Shown: positions 45,483 through 56,073 of the stretch, piece by piece
Layout of the letters: each line of letters begins with the position of its first letter
Numbering within the stretch: position 1 is the first letter of the stretch
NCBI GenBank assembly: GCA_002840535.1
Contig: PHBH01000001.1
Location: 1 to 64,000, forward strand
DNA: 64,000 nucleotides
Direction of reading: 5' to 3'
Origin: Deltaproteobacteria bacterium HGW-Deltaproteobacteria-15
GTDB lineage: Bacteria; Desulfobacterota; DSM-4660; Desulfatiglandales; HGW-15
Notes under the pieces: model-generated
What the model saw: only the letters and a program-made list of their open reading frames with translations
What the model was told of the DNA's origin: nothing
Database searches by the model: none
Program-made: the position numbers and the translations under genes

Positions 45483-45752
45483 GGTGGTTAAGCTCCGTGA
45501 TTTAATGTGCTTAGAAAGAAAAAAAGTAATTTTCCAGATGCGAATCTTGGTGTCAAGAAATTAATCCGCGCGTCGTACCCGCCTGAATGGGTGAGATCTT
45601 GCTGAATCGCTCGACGATTAGGTTGGGAAGGTCAACAGATACATCAATAAAAGCTATAGAAGCTACGGCAGAGATGAGGGAATGCAGGGAACTGTCTTGA
45701 AGAGCCTCTCGCGAAGCGGCCTTTCGGCTCAGTCGTGGGGGAGGTGGAAGAG

Positions 45753-47444
45753 TCAACGCAGGCCGGTTCTATTCCCCACAATGACGAGCAGAGGCCAATT
45801 TCTTGTGCCCCAGCCGAGGAGAAAGAGAAGCCCTCCAACTATAAGTGGAAGGTCCCCCAATGTGACGTACAGACTGGATTGCTTTGTGATGTAAACTGGC
45901 CCAACCAACGTATCGGCTATGTTTTTCAGCACCTTCTTCCCATTTTTCTCGACATAAAGCAGTTTGCTGACTTCTCCTGAAGGCGTGATGAGCCCTGTGA
46001 TACCCGTGTTCCCCGCGCGCACGATCCCTACTCTGTTCTCGATTGCGCGGAACTTTGCGGCAGCAAAGTGCTGGTCCAGTTCACCACTCGTGCCGAACCA
46101 CGCGTCATTCGAAATATTCACGAGGAACTCGGCGCCATTCCGGCGAAAGATCCTTGCGATTGAGGAATCCGTGTCCTCGTAACAGATGAGTACCCCGAAT
46201 CGAACATTTCTCTCTTGGCTTGGGACCGAGAAGACAGTGAAACGCTCTCCCGGGGACAGGAACTCCGTGAATGGAACGAATTGCTGAGCCACTTGCTGGA
46301 AGAATGGGAAAATGCGGGTCCAAGGAATATACTCGCCGAAAGGTACCAGGTGGATCTTATCGTAACGGTCTACATACTTTCCTTCCTTATCAAGCAGGTA
46401 CGCGCTGTTGTAAAACTTTTTCCAGTCCGATTCCGGCACAATCCCTGGTTCTTCGACGTATCCATGGCTCGCCGGCACCCGGCTGATTGCACCCGTGAGG
46501 ATATAGGTGCCGAGTGATCGGGCAAGAGAGGCCAACTGCTCCTGTGCATAGCGTGACGGCTTCGAATAGGGTTCGTTGAGAACCCCAGGGGCAACATTCA
46601 AGAAATGGGGCGCGAGAATTATTGTTTCAGGCCATACCAGCAGATCGATCCGATCTTCTCTGCGCAATTTTCTGGAAAGAGTCAGATACTGATGGAAAAC
46701 GGCAGTGGGGTCGTATGCCGAAGAAAAAACCTCCTTCATCATTTGCGGGATGTTGGACTGTGCTACGGCAACTGTGATGGAGGCACTCATGTTCATCCTT
46801 TGAATGCGCAATGCTCCGTAAGCACAGCACGTCGAAAGAAGAATCACCGCTGAGAAGATCCTCCATTGAAGGCCGGGCGAGAGGATCTTGCGACGTTCGA
46901 AAAAGACAATCAGCGCCTCACCCAGCAGGTAGTTCACAAGGAAAACGACTGCGCTTATCAGATATGTGCCGGTGATGTCGGCGACCTGAATGAAAGAAGT
47001 GAAATTGTGTTGTGTATGTGCGAGCAGAAACCAGGGGAACCCGGTCATAAGGGTGCTGCGAACATATTCCAGAATGACCCAGGCTGCAGTGAGTGCAAGG
47101 CCGCCGGAGATTCCCTTTCCTTGTCTTTGCACGCGAGATGAGAACAACGCGAAGAGGCTGTAATAAGCTGCACAGTAACAGGCCAGGAGTACCCATCCTG
47201 GAAGGGTCACATAGCGAATCCACGAAATTCCCGGGATGAAGAGCCCGAGGCCGAAGAGCATACCGCAAAGAAGAGCACGCTTGGGGGGGCATGGAGGTCT
47301 TGTGGCAAATAAAAGGGGGATCAGAGCCAGAAAAGCGAGAAAGTTTAAATTGAAAGGCGCGAACGAGAAAAGAAGCCCAACGCCAGACAATAAGCAGGAA
47401 AGAAACTTGATCCCGGCGCCGGGGCGGTGAGAGGATTTTCGCAT
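45753..47444 (-). CDS. Apolipoprotein N-acyltransferase (copy 2)
   Basis: A protein of about 563 residues with the Lnt fold: several membrane spans (LSCLLSGVGLLFSFAPFN and onwards) then a nitrilase domain with E in LLVWPETIILAPHF, K in YDKIHLVPFGEYIPW and C in GVLICYEDTDSSIARI. Catalytic residues are all kept, so it should be active, but it differs much from the copy at 36.6 kb, and may act on particular lipoproteins or another acceptor. GTG at 47471 is an alternative start. Single gene between two gaps. Confidence 0.85.
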   Translation of the reverse strand: MRKSSHRPGAGIKFLSCLLSGVGLLFSFAPFNLNFLAFLALIPLLFATRPPCPPKRALLCGMLFGLGLFIPGISWIRYVTLPGWVLLACYCAAYYSLFALFSSRVQRQGKGISGGLALTAAWVILEYVRSTLMTGFPWFLLAHTQHNFTSFIQVADITGTYLISAVVFLVNYLLGEALIVFFERRKILSPGLQWRIFSAVILLSTCCAYGALRIQRMNMSASITVAVAQSNIPQMMKEVFSSAYDPTAVFHQYLTLSRKLRREDRIDLLVWPETIILAPHFLNVAPGVLNEPYSKPSRYAQEQLASLARSLGTYILTGAISRVPASHGYVEEPGIVPESDWKKFYNSAYLLDKEGKYVDRYDKIHLVPFGEYIPWTRIFPFFQQVAQQFVPFTEFLSPGERFTVFSVPSQERNVRFGVLICYEDTDSSIARIFRRNGAEFLVNISNDAWFGTSGELDQHFAAAKFRAIENRVGIVRAGNTGITGLITPSGEVSKLLYVEKNGKKVLKNIADTLVGPVYITKQSSLYVTLGDLPLIVGGLLFLLGWGTRNWPLLVIVGNRTGLR

Positions 47445-47471
47445 CACCGGCACCAAGTCTCGTACGTACAC

Positions 47472-47832
47472 GGTTGCCCTGCTGTCTGAATACCGGGAAG
47501 TCGCATGGCTGCCAGACCTGAACCGCAGGATATTGGGGGGAGGGAAAAGATGCCCATCGGGGTCCTCAAGAGTGTTCGACTGAAACGTCGAGGAGAGTCA
47601 CAACATGGGAACTGTTCAAAAGAGTTTAAGTGATTCTTGTTCCGGATCTATTGCCAGGATTTTCGTGTGGGGACCGGCCTGAGCCTCCTCCAACCCTGGC
47701 ATCCATCAGGAGATCAGGTTCAACCCCGGCTGGTCTTGAAATGAAGAAGATATAGGCTTGACCTAATATCAAAAACTGCAGTCGACCTGCGGGCCTTCGG
47801 TTCTCCTCACAGTCTCCCCGCCTTCTCCCCTC
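47472..47832. other. Intergenic gap
   Basis: About 360 bases between the second lnt and the M20 gene. I see no gene, repeat or clear RNA; a short CGACTGAAACGTCG dyad lies near 47577. Confidence 0.4.
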
Positions 47833-49095
47833 TTAGCCTCTGATCTTCCTAACTTTTTCGTTTAACGGATCCATATAGAGCGTGGCAAAAATCTTTGCAT
47901 CCGTAAGCAGGCTGCTGATGAGACAGAATTCATTCGGCTGGTGCGGGGTGCCTGATTCGGTCTGCCATACAGCCGCAGGCAGGTTGGTCCTGCGAAAAAA
48001 GGCCGCTACCGTGCCTCCGCCGATTCCCATAGGCTTGGCAGTCTTTCCGGTCACCGACTTTATGGCTCTGGCGAGGGCTTTCACAACAGGAGCATCCCTG
48101 GGTGTGGGTTCCGTCGCGGGCTGCCTGTAGAGAGGCTCGATCTCGACGCCCACACCAAGTTCCTCCGATATTTCCCTGGCAATCCCCCCCATGTGAGCGA
48201 GGACCTCGTCCAGGGAGTATTCGGGAAGAATCCGGCAGTCCAGATGAAAGACATCCCTTCCCGGAATCGTATTCACGTTGGGGACATTCGCCTCCATCTT
48301 GGTCGGCTCAAAAGTCGAATAGGGAGGACTGAAAAGATCGTCTCTTGCACCGAACCTTTCCTTTACCTGTTGGAGGGCGACAATCAGTCGGGCTGCTCCA
48401 TACAGGCTGTTCCTCCCTTTGTCCGGGGTGCTTCCATGACACTGCTTGCCCAGAACAGTGAACTTTATCCAGAGCATGGATTTTTCCGCTACCTCGATCA
48501 TGGTACCTTCCTCATTCCCGGAGTCCGGTACCACAATCAGATCCGAAGGCCTGAATAGATCGGCTCGGCTCTTAAGAAGGTATTCGAGACCGAATCCACT
48601 GCCGGTTTCTTCATCTGCGACAAAGATGAGTCCGACGGGACGTTCAGGCCTGTTCCCTGTATCCAGCAGCGCCTTGAGACCGAAATAGGAGCTTACGATT
48701 CCGTGCTGATTGTCTTCCACTCCTCTCCCGATGATACGGTCCTCTTCCACCCTGATTCGGTAGGGGTCGCCATCCCATAAAGTGATGTCTCCGGGAGGAA
48801 CGATATCCATATGACTCAGCGCCCAGGTCACCGGACCGCCCTTTGTCCCATTCCATCTCGCAACAAGATTAGGACGATAACCATGAGCGGCATTCGGATC
48901 CGGCGCCTGAATTTCCTCCAGGTGATCCGGATTCATTTGAGCAAGGCGGCCTTTCAGGTACTCCGCTTTCTCATGTTCTCCTGTGCCGCCGTTTTGAGAT
49001 CCCAAGGCAATCTTCGACGTGAGATCTCCCTGCAGTCGAATCATCTCTTCCCGATACTGATCGATTCTTTCATAGATCTCTTTGGGAATATTCAC
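47833..49095 (-). CDS. M20 family peptidase/deacylase (ArgE/DapE-like)
   Basis: A 420-residue zinc amidohydrolase. Metal-binding stretches are WALSHMDIVPPGD, GRGVEDNQHGIVSSYFGLK and FVADEETGSGFGLEYLL, with VPDSGNEEG following. A dimerisation domain sits in the middle (KQCHGSTPDKG). It removes an acyl or amino-acyl group from some substrate; succinyl-diaminopimelate or similar is possible. GTG at 49095 is preceded by AAGGAGA and clears the upstream plsC stop; a start at 49146 would overlap it. Confidence 0.85.
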   Translation of the reverse strand: MNIPKEIYERIDQYREEMIRLQGDLTSKIALGSQNGGTGEHEKAEYLKGRLAQMNPDHLEEIQAPDPNAAHGYRPNLVARWNGTKGGPVTWALSHMDIVPPGDITLWDGDPYRIRVEEDRIIGRGVEDNQHGIVSSYFGLKALLDTGNRPERPVGLIFVADEETGSGFGLEYLLKSRADLFRPSDLIVVPDSGNEEGTMIEVAEKSMLWIKFTVLGKQCHGSTPDKGRNSLYGAARLIVALQQVKERFGARDDLFSPPYSTFEPTKMEANVPNVNTIPGRDVFHLDCRILPEYSLDEVLAHMGGIAREISEELGVGVEIEPLYRQPATEPTPRDAPVVKALARAIKSVTGKTAKPMGIGGGTVAAFFRRTNLPAAVWQTESGTPHQPNEFCLISSLLTDAKIFATLYMDPLNEKVRKIRG

Positions 49096-49114
49096 CAGTT
49101 CTCTCCTTCCCGGG

Positions 49115-49705
49115 TTATGGAAAATGAAGGCCCGACAGCCTTGCAATTTCCCTCATTATTCGTTCGTAAACCTTACGGCCGTCCACCCCATGAACCGGGG
49201 AGATCGGGTTTCCGAAGTTGATTTGAACCGGCGTGGGATATCGGCCGGGGAAATACCGAATTCCCACCGGAATACACGGAAGGTCCATACGGCCGAGAAT
49301 CAATCGAATAAGCCCGCTGCGCCCCGGCCCCATGGTCTCCCTGTAATACGTTCCCTCCGGAAAGATGACGATCCCCTCACCTCTGTGGAGCAGGGCCCAA
49401 AGGGTTCTTATGGAGGATCGGCTCTCCATGGGGCGTTTCCGGTTTAGCGGAATGCCGCCCAATGAGGTGATGAACCAGCGAGAGAAGGCTGTCGCAAAAA
49501 GCTCATGCTTTGCCACGTAATACAGGGGTTTCCCCACGGTCATACCCAGCAGGGGGACATCTTCCCACCGCTGGTGTTTTGGGAGGAGAAGAAATGAGCC
49601 GGTCCGCGGCACTCGGGACAGCCCCTGGGCGTGGACGCGAAAGAATGGAAAAAGGAGCACCCTTGCCGCCGGCAGGGTGAGCCTGAAAACAGAGGACCGC
49701 GTCAC
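49115..49705 (-). CDS. plsC: 1-acyl-sn-glycerol-3-phosphate acyltransferase
   Basis: A PlsC-like enzyme that converts lysophosphatidate to phosphatidate. The catalytic H-x4-D is in LPKHQRWEDVPLLG and the glycerophosphate-binding IFPEGTYYRE is intact. GTG at 49705 has GGAGG before it; a GTG at 49795 would add an unlikely polar stretch. It is followed by the M20 gene and preceded by glmS, which may share its transcript. Confidence 0.88.
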   Translation of the reverse strand: MTRSSVFRLTLPAARVLLFPFFRVHAQGLSRVPRTGSFLLLPKHQRWEDVPLLGMTVGKPLYYVAKHELFATAFSRWFITSLGGIPLNRKRPMESRSSIRTLWALLHRGEGIVIFPEGTYYRETMGPGRSGLIRLILGRMDLPCIPVGIRYFPGRYPTPVQINFGNPISPVHGVDGRKVYERIMREIARLSGLHFP

Positions 49706-49807
49706 TGCTCCATACCTCCGCGCCGAAGCGCGGCTCGATGCGGAATCGTGTCCGTGGTTCGCATCTGTCCCTCCACGTTCACGACTCACGCTCACATCTC
49801 CACCCCT

Positions 49808-51634
49808 TTATTCCACTGTCACGCTCTTTGCGAGATTCCTCGGCTTATCTATGTCCCTGTTCAGGAACCTGGCGCAGTAATAGGAAATCAGTTGACAGGG
49901 GACTACCGTGAGAATGGGGTAAAGGTATTCGAGAGTAGGAGGAACCTCAATGATCTCGTCGGCGAGTTCCCTGACCTTTTCATCACCCTCCGTCACAATG
50001 GCAATGACAGGCCCTTTGCGGCTCTTGATCTCCTGGATGTTGCTGATCATCTTCTCATACATCGAGTCTCTTGGAGCAAGGGCGACCGTGGGCATGGCCG
50101 GGCTGATCAGTGCAATTGGTCCGTGCTTCATCTCGCCGGCAGCGTACCCCTCCGCATGAATGTAGGAGATCTCCTTGAGCTTCAATGCGCCTTCCTGCGC
50201 TATGGGATACTGGTACTTCCTCCCGAGGAACAGCCAATTGCTGCATCGATAGTATTTCTCTGCAATCGCCTGGATGTGATTGTCATAAGAGAGCACCTTC
50301 TTGATCTGGTCGGGCAGCGCTGAAAGAGCCTGGATAGCCTCGACCCCTTCTGTCAGGGAGAGGTTCTGGTGACGTCCCAGGAGAAGGGCGAGCAGGGTAA
50401 GTATGGTCAGCTGGGAGACAAATATTTTGGTGGAGGCTACGCCTATCTCAGGTCCCGCATGACAGTACACTCCGGCGAGGGTCTCCCGGGAAATGGAGCT
50501 GCCGACCACGTTCACGATGCCGAGAAGCTGGGCGCCCTTTCTCCTGGCCTCTCTGATTGCAGCCAGAGTATCCGCCGTCTCGCCGGACTGGCTTATGGCA
50601 ATGATGAAGGTATTAGGGGGAAAATTGAGCTTTCTGTACCGGAATTCCGAGGCGATTTCCACTTCCACATCGATTTCCGTCAACCGCTCGAACACATATC
50701 GGCCGACACACCCCGCATAATAGGAGGTGCCGCAGGCCACAATGACGAGGTGGCGACAGTCTTTCAACCGCTCCCAGACCGGAATAATCCCCCCAAGCTT
50801 GGGAACCCCCTCGCCCGGCTCGAGCCTTCCCCGGATGGCATTCAACAAGGTGTCCGGCTGTTCGTAAATCTCTTTCAGCATGAAATGGGGAAATCCGTTG
50901 AGTTCCGCGTCCTCCGCCTGCCATTCCACTGTCTCTGCAACCCGCGTCACACTCTTTGCCTGGGCCGTGGAGATGCTGTACCCGTCCGCTGTGAGCAGGG
51001 CCAGTTCATTGTCGTTCAGGTGAACCACCTGGTTGGTGTACCTCACCATGGCCGATACGTCGGAAGCGGCGAAGTTCCCGCCATCTCCCACGCCGATGAT
51101 CAGCGGGCTTCCTCTCCTGGCGATAACGATCTCATTCGGTCTTTGCCGGTGGATCACCGCAATCCCGAAGGTCCCCTCGATCTGGGACATGGTTTTTCTC
51201 ACTGCTTCGCTGAGGTCTCCATCAAAGCTGAGCGCGATGAGATGGGCCAGCACCTCGGTGTCGGTCTGAGACCTGAACCGCACGCCGGACTTTTCCAGCC
51301 GTTTCCTGATCGGGTGGTAGTTCTCGATGATTCCGTTATGGATGACAAAGACGTTTTCGGCCTGGTCCCTGTGCGGATGCGCATTCTCCTCGCTCGGCTC
51401 GCCGTGAGTGGCCCAGCGGGTGTGCGCAATTCCGCAGGTCCCGGGAAGTTCCACGTCCTGCACCTTTTTTTCCAATTCGATGATTTTGCCCACCGCCCTG
51501 TAAAGCTCGACCCCGCCGCCAAACTGCACGGCCATGCCGGCCGAATCGTAACCGCGGTACTCCAGCCTTTTGAGCCCTTCAAGCAGGATAGGCTTAACCT
51601 TGTCTTTGCCCACATAGCAGATGATGCCGCACAT
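49808..51634 (-). CDS. glmS: Glutamine-fructose-6-phosphate aminotransferase
   Basis: A 608-residue GlmS that makes glucosamine-6-phosphate, the first step to UDP-GlcNAc. The catalytic cysteine is residue 2 (MCGIICYVG), with RLEYRGYDSAG and HTRWATHGEPSEENAHPH in the glutaminase half and two SIS domains in the other (ACGTSYYAG; SQSGETADTLAAIREA; GASTK-like VASTKIFVSQL). No ribozyme-like sequence was noted upstream; a TCTGGTTT repeat lies there instead. Confidence 0.96.
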   Translation of the reverse strand: MCGIICYVGKDKVKPILLEGLKRLEYRGYDSAGMAVQFGGGVELYRAVGKIIELEKKVQDVELPGTCGIAHTRWATHGEPSEENAHPHRDQAENVFVIHNGIIENYHPIRKRLEKSGVRFRSQTDTEVLAHLIALSFDGDLSEAVRKTMSQIEGTFGIAVIHRQRPNEIVIARRGSPLIIGVGDGGNFAASDVSAMVRYTNQVVHLNDNELALLTADGYSISTAQAKSVTRVAETVEWQAEDAELNGFPHFMLKEIYEQPDTLLNAIRGRLEPGEGVPKLGGIIPVWERLKDCRHLVIVACGTSYYAGCVGRYVFERLTEIDVEVEIASEFRYRKLNFPPNTFIIAISQSGETADTLAAIREARRKGAQLLGIVNVVGSSISRETLAGVYCHAGPEIGVASTKIFVSQLTILTLLALLLGRHQNLSLTEGVEAIQALSALPDQIKKVLSYDNHIQAIAEKYYRCSNWLFLGRKYQYPIAQEGALKLKEISYIHAEGYAAGEMKHGPIALISPAMPTVALAPRDSMYEKMISNIQEIKSRKGPVIAIVTEGDEKVRELADEIIEVPPTLEYLYPILTVVPCQLISYYCARFLNRDIDKPRNLAKSVTVE

Positions 51635-51649
51635 TTGAGTTCCTCAGGT

Positions 51650-51778
51650 GTTAAGTTTTTCTGGTTTGTCTGGTTTTTCTGGTTTTTCTGGTTAACTGAA
51701 AAAACCTTGAAACCAGAGGTCCTTCTGTTTGATCAGGGATCTTGTTTGATCCTGTTTAAACCAAACAAACCATAGAAC
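51650..51778. repeat. TCTGGTTT repeat upstream of glmS
   Basis: TTTTCTGGTTTGTCTGGTTT recurs here and at about 62530. Tandem TCTGGTTT units are followed by AAACCAG-type units and CCAAACAAACC, giving a loose dyad over 51656-51772. Confidence 0.6.
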
Positions 51779-51783
51779 TAGTT

Positions 51784-53130
51784 TCATGATCCATGAAAAT
51801 AGTTCTCCACGACATGTCTTGCAATATCCTTGGCCCGAATCCCGAGTCTTTCCCCGTGTACCGCAAGGACCGAGATACAAATCGCCTCATCCTCTCCTGA
51901 ATCGGGAATGGCGTAGGCTGTCACCCAGTCCACTCTGTGCTGGTCGGACGGATCGTTGATCGAACCGGTTTTTGCGCCGAGTTCCAAATCCTTGAACTCG
52001 CTCTTGCGAAGAAATCTGTTGAACGCGGTCCTGGCCGTGCCTGTTACGACTGTCTCGTCCATCAATACCTTCATCTTTCTGGCCGTCTCTCCGCTTACGG
52101 GGCTTGCCAGATGAACAGGCTCCGAGCTGTAGACGAGATTTCCATGCTCGTCCGCGATTCTCCTGACCAGCCGCGGCCCCATCATATTTCCTCTGTTCGC
52201 AACGGCGCCCGCAAGCATTGCAGCATGAATGGGGGAGATAAAGGTTCTCTTGTTAAACCCGGACGCAATCTCGGCCAGGGCAAAGTCATCGGTCGGAGCC
52301 TCCATGGGGCTCACCTCTAGGGAAAGATCGAAAGGAATGGGCTGGTTGAAGAAGAACCGGTCCGCATACTCAGTCACCAGGGAAGAACCCAGGTGGTATA
52401 TTCCCAGCCTGCCGAAAACAGGATTGATGGATGAGGAAAAGGCCTTGGTCAACGAGGTGGCTGAACCTGAAGGCCTTTTCTCGGGCTTTAACTGGCTGCG
52501 GTAAAGTGTATATTTTCCTCCTCTGAAGACGAGCGACGTGTCGGGGGTCAGGCCGCGAGCATCGATCGCCGCTGCCGCGGTCACAATTTTGAACAGGCTT
52601 GCCGCAGGATGGTCGGCCTTGAGACAAAGGCTCCTTTCGCCCCCGTTCCCCCCGTTCTTGTAATCCGAAAAAGCCAGGACTTCGCCTGTGGTCGGTCTCA
52701 GGACTACGGCGGCTGCCCGAACCGTGAGCGATTGACGCAGGAGGTCCTGCAGATAATTCTGCAGGGGCGGCAGAAGTGAGGTCTCAACAGAGAGTATGGA
52801 GCCGTTTCTCGTAACCGTATAGTTCCTGGCGCCGGGTCCGGACCCGATATTCAGATCGTCCAGCAGCCGGGGAAGGTCTTGCCGGCCTATCTTCTGCAGG
52901 ATCCTTTTTTCCTCGACCACCGCCCTCTTTTCCGCCTGAACCCGGTTCAGACTGAGTTGGGCAAAAATCCATGATCCCGAATAGCCCATAATGCTGAGGA
53001 TCAGGACGATACCGCAGATCCATACGGTCAAGAATGGCAGCTTTTTGCGAAAAGCGCTCCTGGAACGGTCCTTTTTGAGTTCTCTCTGGAATTCCCGCCA
53101 GTTTGGGGAGTGGCCGTTGTAGCCGCTCAT
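51784..53130 (-). CDS. Penicillin-binding transpeptidase, single-pass
   Basis: A 448-residue membrane protein with one N-terminal span ([20 protein letters not shown]) and a coiled region, then a transpeptidase domain. The three active-site motifs are there: SLFK in [15 protein letters not shown] in [14 protein letters not shown] and KTG in [12 protein letters not shown]. It lacks the transglycosylase and the usual PBP dimerisation domain, so it is a small class B-type enzyme for peptidoglycan cross-linking. ATG overlaps the serS stop as ATGA, so the two are co-transcribed. Confidence 0.88.
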   Translation of the reverse strand: MSGYNGHSPNWREFQRELKKDRSRSAFRKKLPFLTVWICGIVLILSIMGYSGSWIFAQLSLNRVQAEKRAVVEEKRILQKIGRQDLPRLLDDLNIGSGPGARNYTVTRNGSILSVETSLLPPLQNYLQDLLRQSLTVRAAAVVLRPTTGEVLAFSDYKNGGNGGERSLCLKADHPAASLFKIVTAAAAIDARGLTPDTSLVFRGGKYTLYRSQLKPEKRPSGSATSLTKAFSSSINPVFGRLGIYHLGSSLVTEYADRFFFNQPIPFDLSLEVSPMEAPTDDFALAEIASGFNKRTFISPIHAAMLAGAVANRGNMMGPRLVRRIADEHGNLVYSSEPVHLASPVSGETARKMKVLMDETVVTGTARTAFNRFLRKSEFKDLELGAKTGSINDPSDQHRVDWVTAYAIPDSGEDEAICISVLAVHGERLGIRAKDIARHVVENYFHGS

Positions 53131-54413
53131 CCCGCGTCACCGGGCGTGATCGACTCCATGCCTCCCATGTAAGAACGCAACGCTTCCGGTATCACAACGC
53201 TTCCATCCTTTTGTTGATAATTCTCCAGTATAGCCACCAGCGTTCTCCCTACTGCGAGTCCGGATCCGTTCAGTGTGTGAACAAGTTCCGTTCCGCTTCC
53301 CCCTTTCTTCTTGAACCGGATGGAACTCCTTCTGGCCTGAAAATCGGTGAAGTTGCTGCATGAGGAGATTTCCCTGTACAGTTGCTGCCCCGGAAGCCAA
53401 ACCTCGAGATCGTAGGTCTTTGCCGACGCAAAACCCAGATCCCCCGTGCAGAGGGAAACGACACGGTACGGCAAGGCAAGCCGCCTCAGGATTTCCTCCG
53501 CGTTGCGGGTAAGTTTCTCCAGTTCCTCGTCGCTTTCCTTTGGATGGCAGAACTTGACCAGTTCCACCTTGTTGAATTGATGCTGCCGAATGAGACCTCT
53601 GGTATCCTTGCCATAAGAGCCCGCCTCGGATCGGAAGCAAGGCGTGTAGGCCACATAGAGGATGGGGAGCATTTCCTCGGAGAGGATCTCTTCCCTGTGA
53701 ATATTGGTCACAGGCACTTCGGCTGTGGGGATAAGATACAAATCCCATCCCTCCACCTTGAACAGGTCCTGCGCAAACTTCGGCAACTGGCCGGTGCCGG
53801 TCAACGATGCGGAGTTGACCATAAAAGGAGGCAGGATTTCCCTGTACCCATGCTCCCGGGTGTGGATGTCGAGCATGAAGTTGATCAATGCACGCTCCAG
53901 TCGCGCGCCTGCGCCGGAATAGAGTGCGAACCTGGCACCCGCCATTCTGGATGCGCGGCCGAAATCGAGAATCCCGAGTTTCTCCCCTATTTCCCAGTGG
54001 GCCAAAGGATCGAAGCCCATCTTCCCTGTTTCGCCCCAGGTGCGAATGACGGGGTTATCCCCCGCATCGGCGCCAACCGGCACGGAGGGGAGCGGAACAT
54101 TGGGCAGGACCATCAGGAAAGGGTTGAGCTCCTCATCCACCTCCACCAACAGCGTCTCACGCTCTTTTATCTCCTGGGAGACTTTCTTCATGTCCGCAAT
54201 GAGGCTGGAGGCATCCGCACCTTTCTTTTTCATCAGCGCGATTTCCTCGCTCACCTTGTTGCGCCGATGGCGAAGCTCTTCTACAACCGGAAGAATCTCG
54301 CGCCTTTTCCTGTCGATGTTTTCAAAGGCGGAGAGGTCCAGATCATACCTTCTGTTCCGGAGCATCTCCCTAATCGACTCCGTGTGAGACCTGATAAATT
54401 TGAGATCGAGCAT
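53127..54413 (-). CDS. serS: Seryl-tRNA synthetase
   Basis: A 428-residue class II synthetase. The N-terminal coiled-coil arm (residues about 30-100) binds the long variable arm of tRNA-Ser. Class II motifs are visible: [35 protein letters not shown] and the motif 3 arginine in [17 protein letters not shown]. Start and length are standard. Overlaps the transpeptidase gene by four bases. Confidence 0.97.
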   Translation of the reverse strand: MLDLKFIRSHTESIREMLRNRRYDLDLSAFENIDRKRREILPVVEELRHRRNKVSEEIALMKKKGADASSLIADMKKVSQEIKERETLLVEVDEELNPFLMVLPNVPLPSVPVGADAGDNPVIRTWGETGKMGFDPLAHWEIGEKLGILDFGRASRMAGARFALYSGAGARLERALINFMLDIHTREHGYREILPPFMVNSASLTGTGQLPKFAQDLFKVEGWDLYLIPTAEVPVTNIHREEILSEEMLPILYVAYTPCFRSEAGSYGKDTRGLIRQHQFNKVELVKFCHPKESDEELEKLTRNAEEILRRLALPYRVVSLCTGDLGFASAKTYDLEVWLPGQQLYREISSCSNFTDFQARRSSIRFKKKGGSGTELVHTLNGSGLAVGRTLVAILENYQQKDGSVVIPEALRSYMGGMESITPGDAG

Positions 54414-54658
54414 TCGTGTTCCCCGGACACTTTTCGATAGCGGAAGGGGCCGCGGCCGGCCCCGAAGACGACATGTGCTTTTATTCTGGTTCTTAGCACA
54501 AAGGGCGGAAAACGGTCAAATTGAATATCGGCGGAACTGAGATGAAACGGCTGTTGAGGCTCCTCCATTTCACCTCTTTTGAAGTGGGTGTTGTATATAT
54601 GCGATGACTATAGTATGATTTTGTTAAAACAGCGCCTCGACTCGGAACCGTTTGAACT

Positions 54659-56062
54659 ATGCCGAAAACTCAAGATAAGGAAAAAGGAAGTCCCTTCTGG
54701 GATTTTTTTACTTCTGTACGGCTGACCATAGCAATTCTGATCCTGCTCGCCGTAGCCTCCATTGCCGGGACATTGATCCCCCAGAGGGAGGAGGCTGCAC
54801 GGATCGCTCACGAGATGAGCCCTGCCATGGTACAGCTTTTCGAGACCCTGCAGTTGTTCGATGTGTATCACTCCTTCTGGTTCCGCATCATTATTGCCGT
54901 ACTCGGATTGAATCTGCTGATTTGCTCCATCGATCGTTTTCCGTCCGCGTGGAAGCGGTTCAAGGGCAGTGACGGCCTGGAAAGGACCGCGGTATTCAAG
55001 GATGTCCCACCGCACAGGGTTTTTTCCGTTTCGTCTAAGAAAGAGGAAACTTCCAGCCGCGTCTCTAAATGGTTCCGTCGTCACTTTCGAAGGACCCGTG
55101 TCAAGAACGGGAGTCAGGAAGACGTGCTCTATGCAGAAAAGGGACGTTATTCCCACTTCGGTGTCTATCTTGTTCACCTCAGCGTGCTCTTTATCCTCCT
55201 CGGGGGAATAATCGGTTCCTTTATCGGATTCGAGGCACATGTCAACATTCCGGAAGGGGAGACGGTTGACACGGTTTTTCTCCGCAGGAACGGGCATCCC
55301 GTAGAATTGGGGTTTGCTGTCCAATGCCAAAGCTTCACTGTCGAATTCTATGAAAACGGCGCCCCCAAGGAGTACAAGTCAGAGCTCATTTTTCTTGAGA
55401 ACGGGAAAACGGTCCTCGACACCCCTGTGCTGGTGAACCATCCGGTTTCATTCAGGGGTATCACCTTTTATCAGTCGAGCTATGGGTCCACGGCAGGAGA
55501 CAAAATCCTTCTCCGTATCAGCAAAGAAGGATCCGGTAAGGAAGACTCTCTGGTTGAGGTAAAGAAAGGGGACTCCCTCCCTCTGCCGGATAAGGATGGG
55601 AAATTCGTGGTAAGCGACGTGAGGGCTGATTTCATGAGATTAGGCCCCGCAGCGCAAATCCAGGTTCAGCCGCCCTCCGGTGAACCGGTGCTTTTCTGGA
55701 TTTTCCTCAACCGCGATGCAATAGAGAAAATGGTTCCAGGGTTATTCGAAAAGTCCCCCAGGTTCAATTACCAGGCGTATCGTCCCTATTCCTTTTTTAT
55801 GCAAAAGGCGGAGACGAAGTACTATACCGGGCTTCAGGTCAATAGAGATCCCGGTGTGCCGTTTGTCTGGATCGGCTGCATCATGATGATCTGCGGCTTT
55901 TTCCTGACTTTCTTTTCCTCTCATAGACGCGTGTGGGTAAAGGTTTCCGAAAAGAACGGGGACGTGACGGTAAGGGTGGTCGGAAGGTCCAACAAGAACC
56001 CCGCCGGTTTGGAACGGGAGTTGGACAGCATTGCCGAAAGCTTGCGGAATTTAACCCAATAA
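54659..56062 (+). CDS. resB: Cytochrome c biogenesis protein ResB
   Basis: A 467-residue ResB/Ccs1 protein. Three membrane spans lie in the first 190 residues (TIAILILLAVASIAGTLIP; IIIAVLGLNLLICSID; LVHLSVLFILLGGIIGSFIG), a large periplasmic part follows, and the last span is PFVWIGCIMMICGFFLTFF. With CcsA it exports and attaches heme to apocytochromes c (System II). ATG at 54659 has no strong ribosome-binding site. Directly upstream of ccsA, with which it forms a unit. Confidence 0.93.
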   Translation: MPKTQDKEKGSPFWDFFTSVRLTIAILILLAVASIAGTLIPQREEAARIAHEMSPAMVQLFETLQLFDVYHSFWFRIIIAVLGLNLLICSIDRFPSAWKRFKGSDGLERTAVFKDVPPHRVFSVSSKKEETSSRVSKWFRRHFRRTRVKNGSQEDVLYAEKGRYSHFGVYLVHLSVLFILLGGIIGSFIGFEAHVNIPEGETVDTVFLRRNGHPVELGFAVQCQSFTVEFYENGAPKEYKSELIFLENGKTVLDTPVLVNHPVSFRGITFYQSSYGSTAGDKILLRISKEGSGKEDSLVEVKKGDSLPLPDKDGKFVVSDVRADFMRLGPAAQIQVQPPSGEPVLFWIFLNRDAIEKMVPGLFEKSPRFNYQAYRPYSFFMQKAETKYYTGLQVNRDPGVPFVWIGCIMMICGFFLTFFSSHRRVWVKVSEKNGDVTVRVVGRSNKNPAGLERELDSIAESLRNLTQ

Positions 56063-56073
56063 GAAGGTATCTG

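Noticed and set aside
50369..51775. 468-residue plus-strand frame opposite glmS
   Set aside because: Antisense shadow of glmS; no recognisable domain.
55933..56073. Longer ccsA starting inside resB
   Set aside because: The extra residues are an out-of-frame reading of resB; the ATG at 56074 has AAGAAGG before it.
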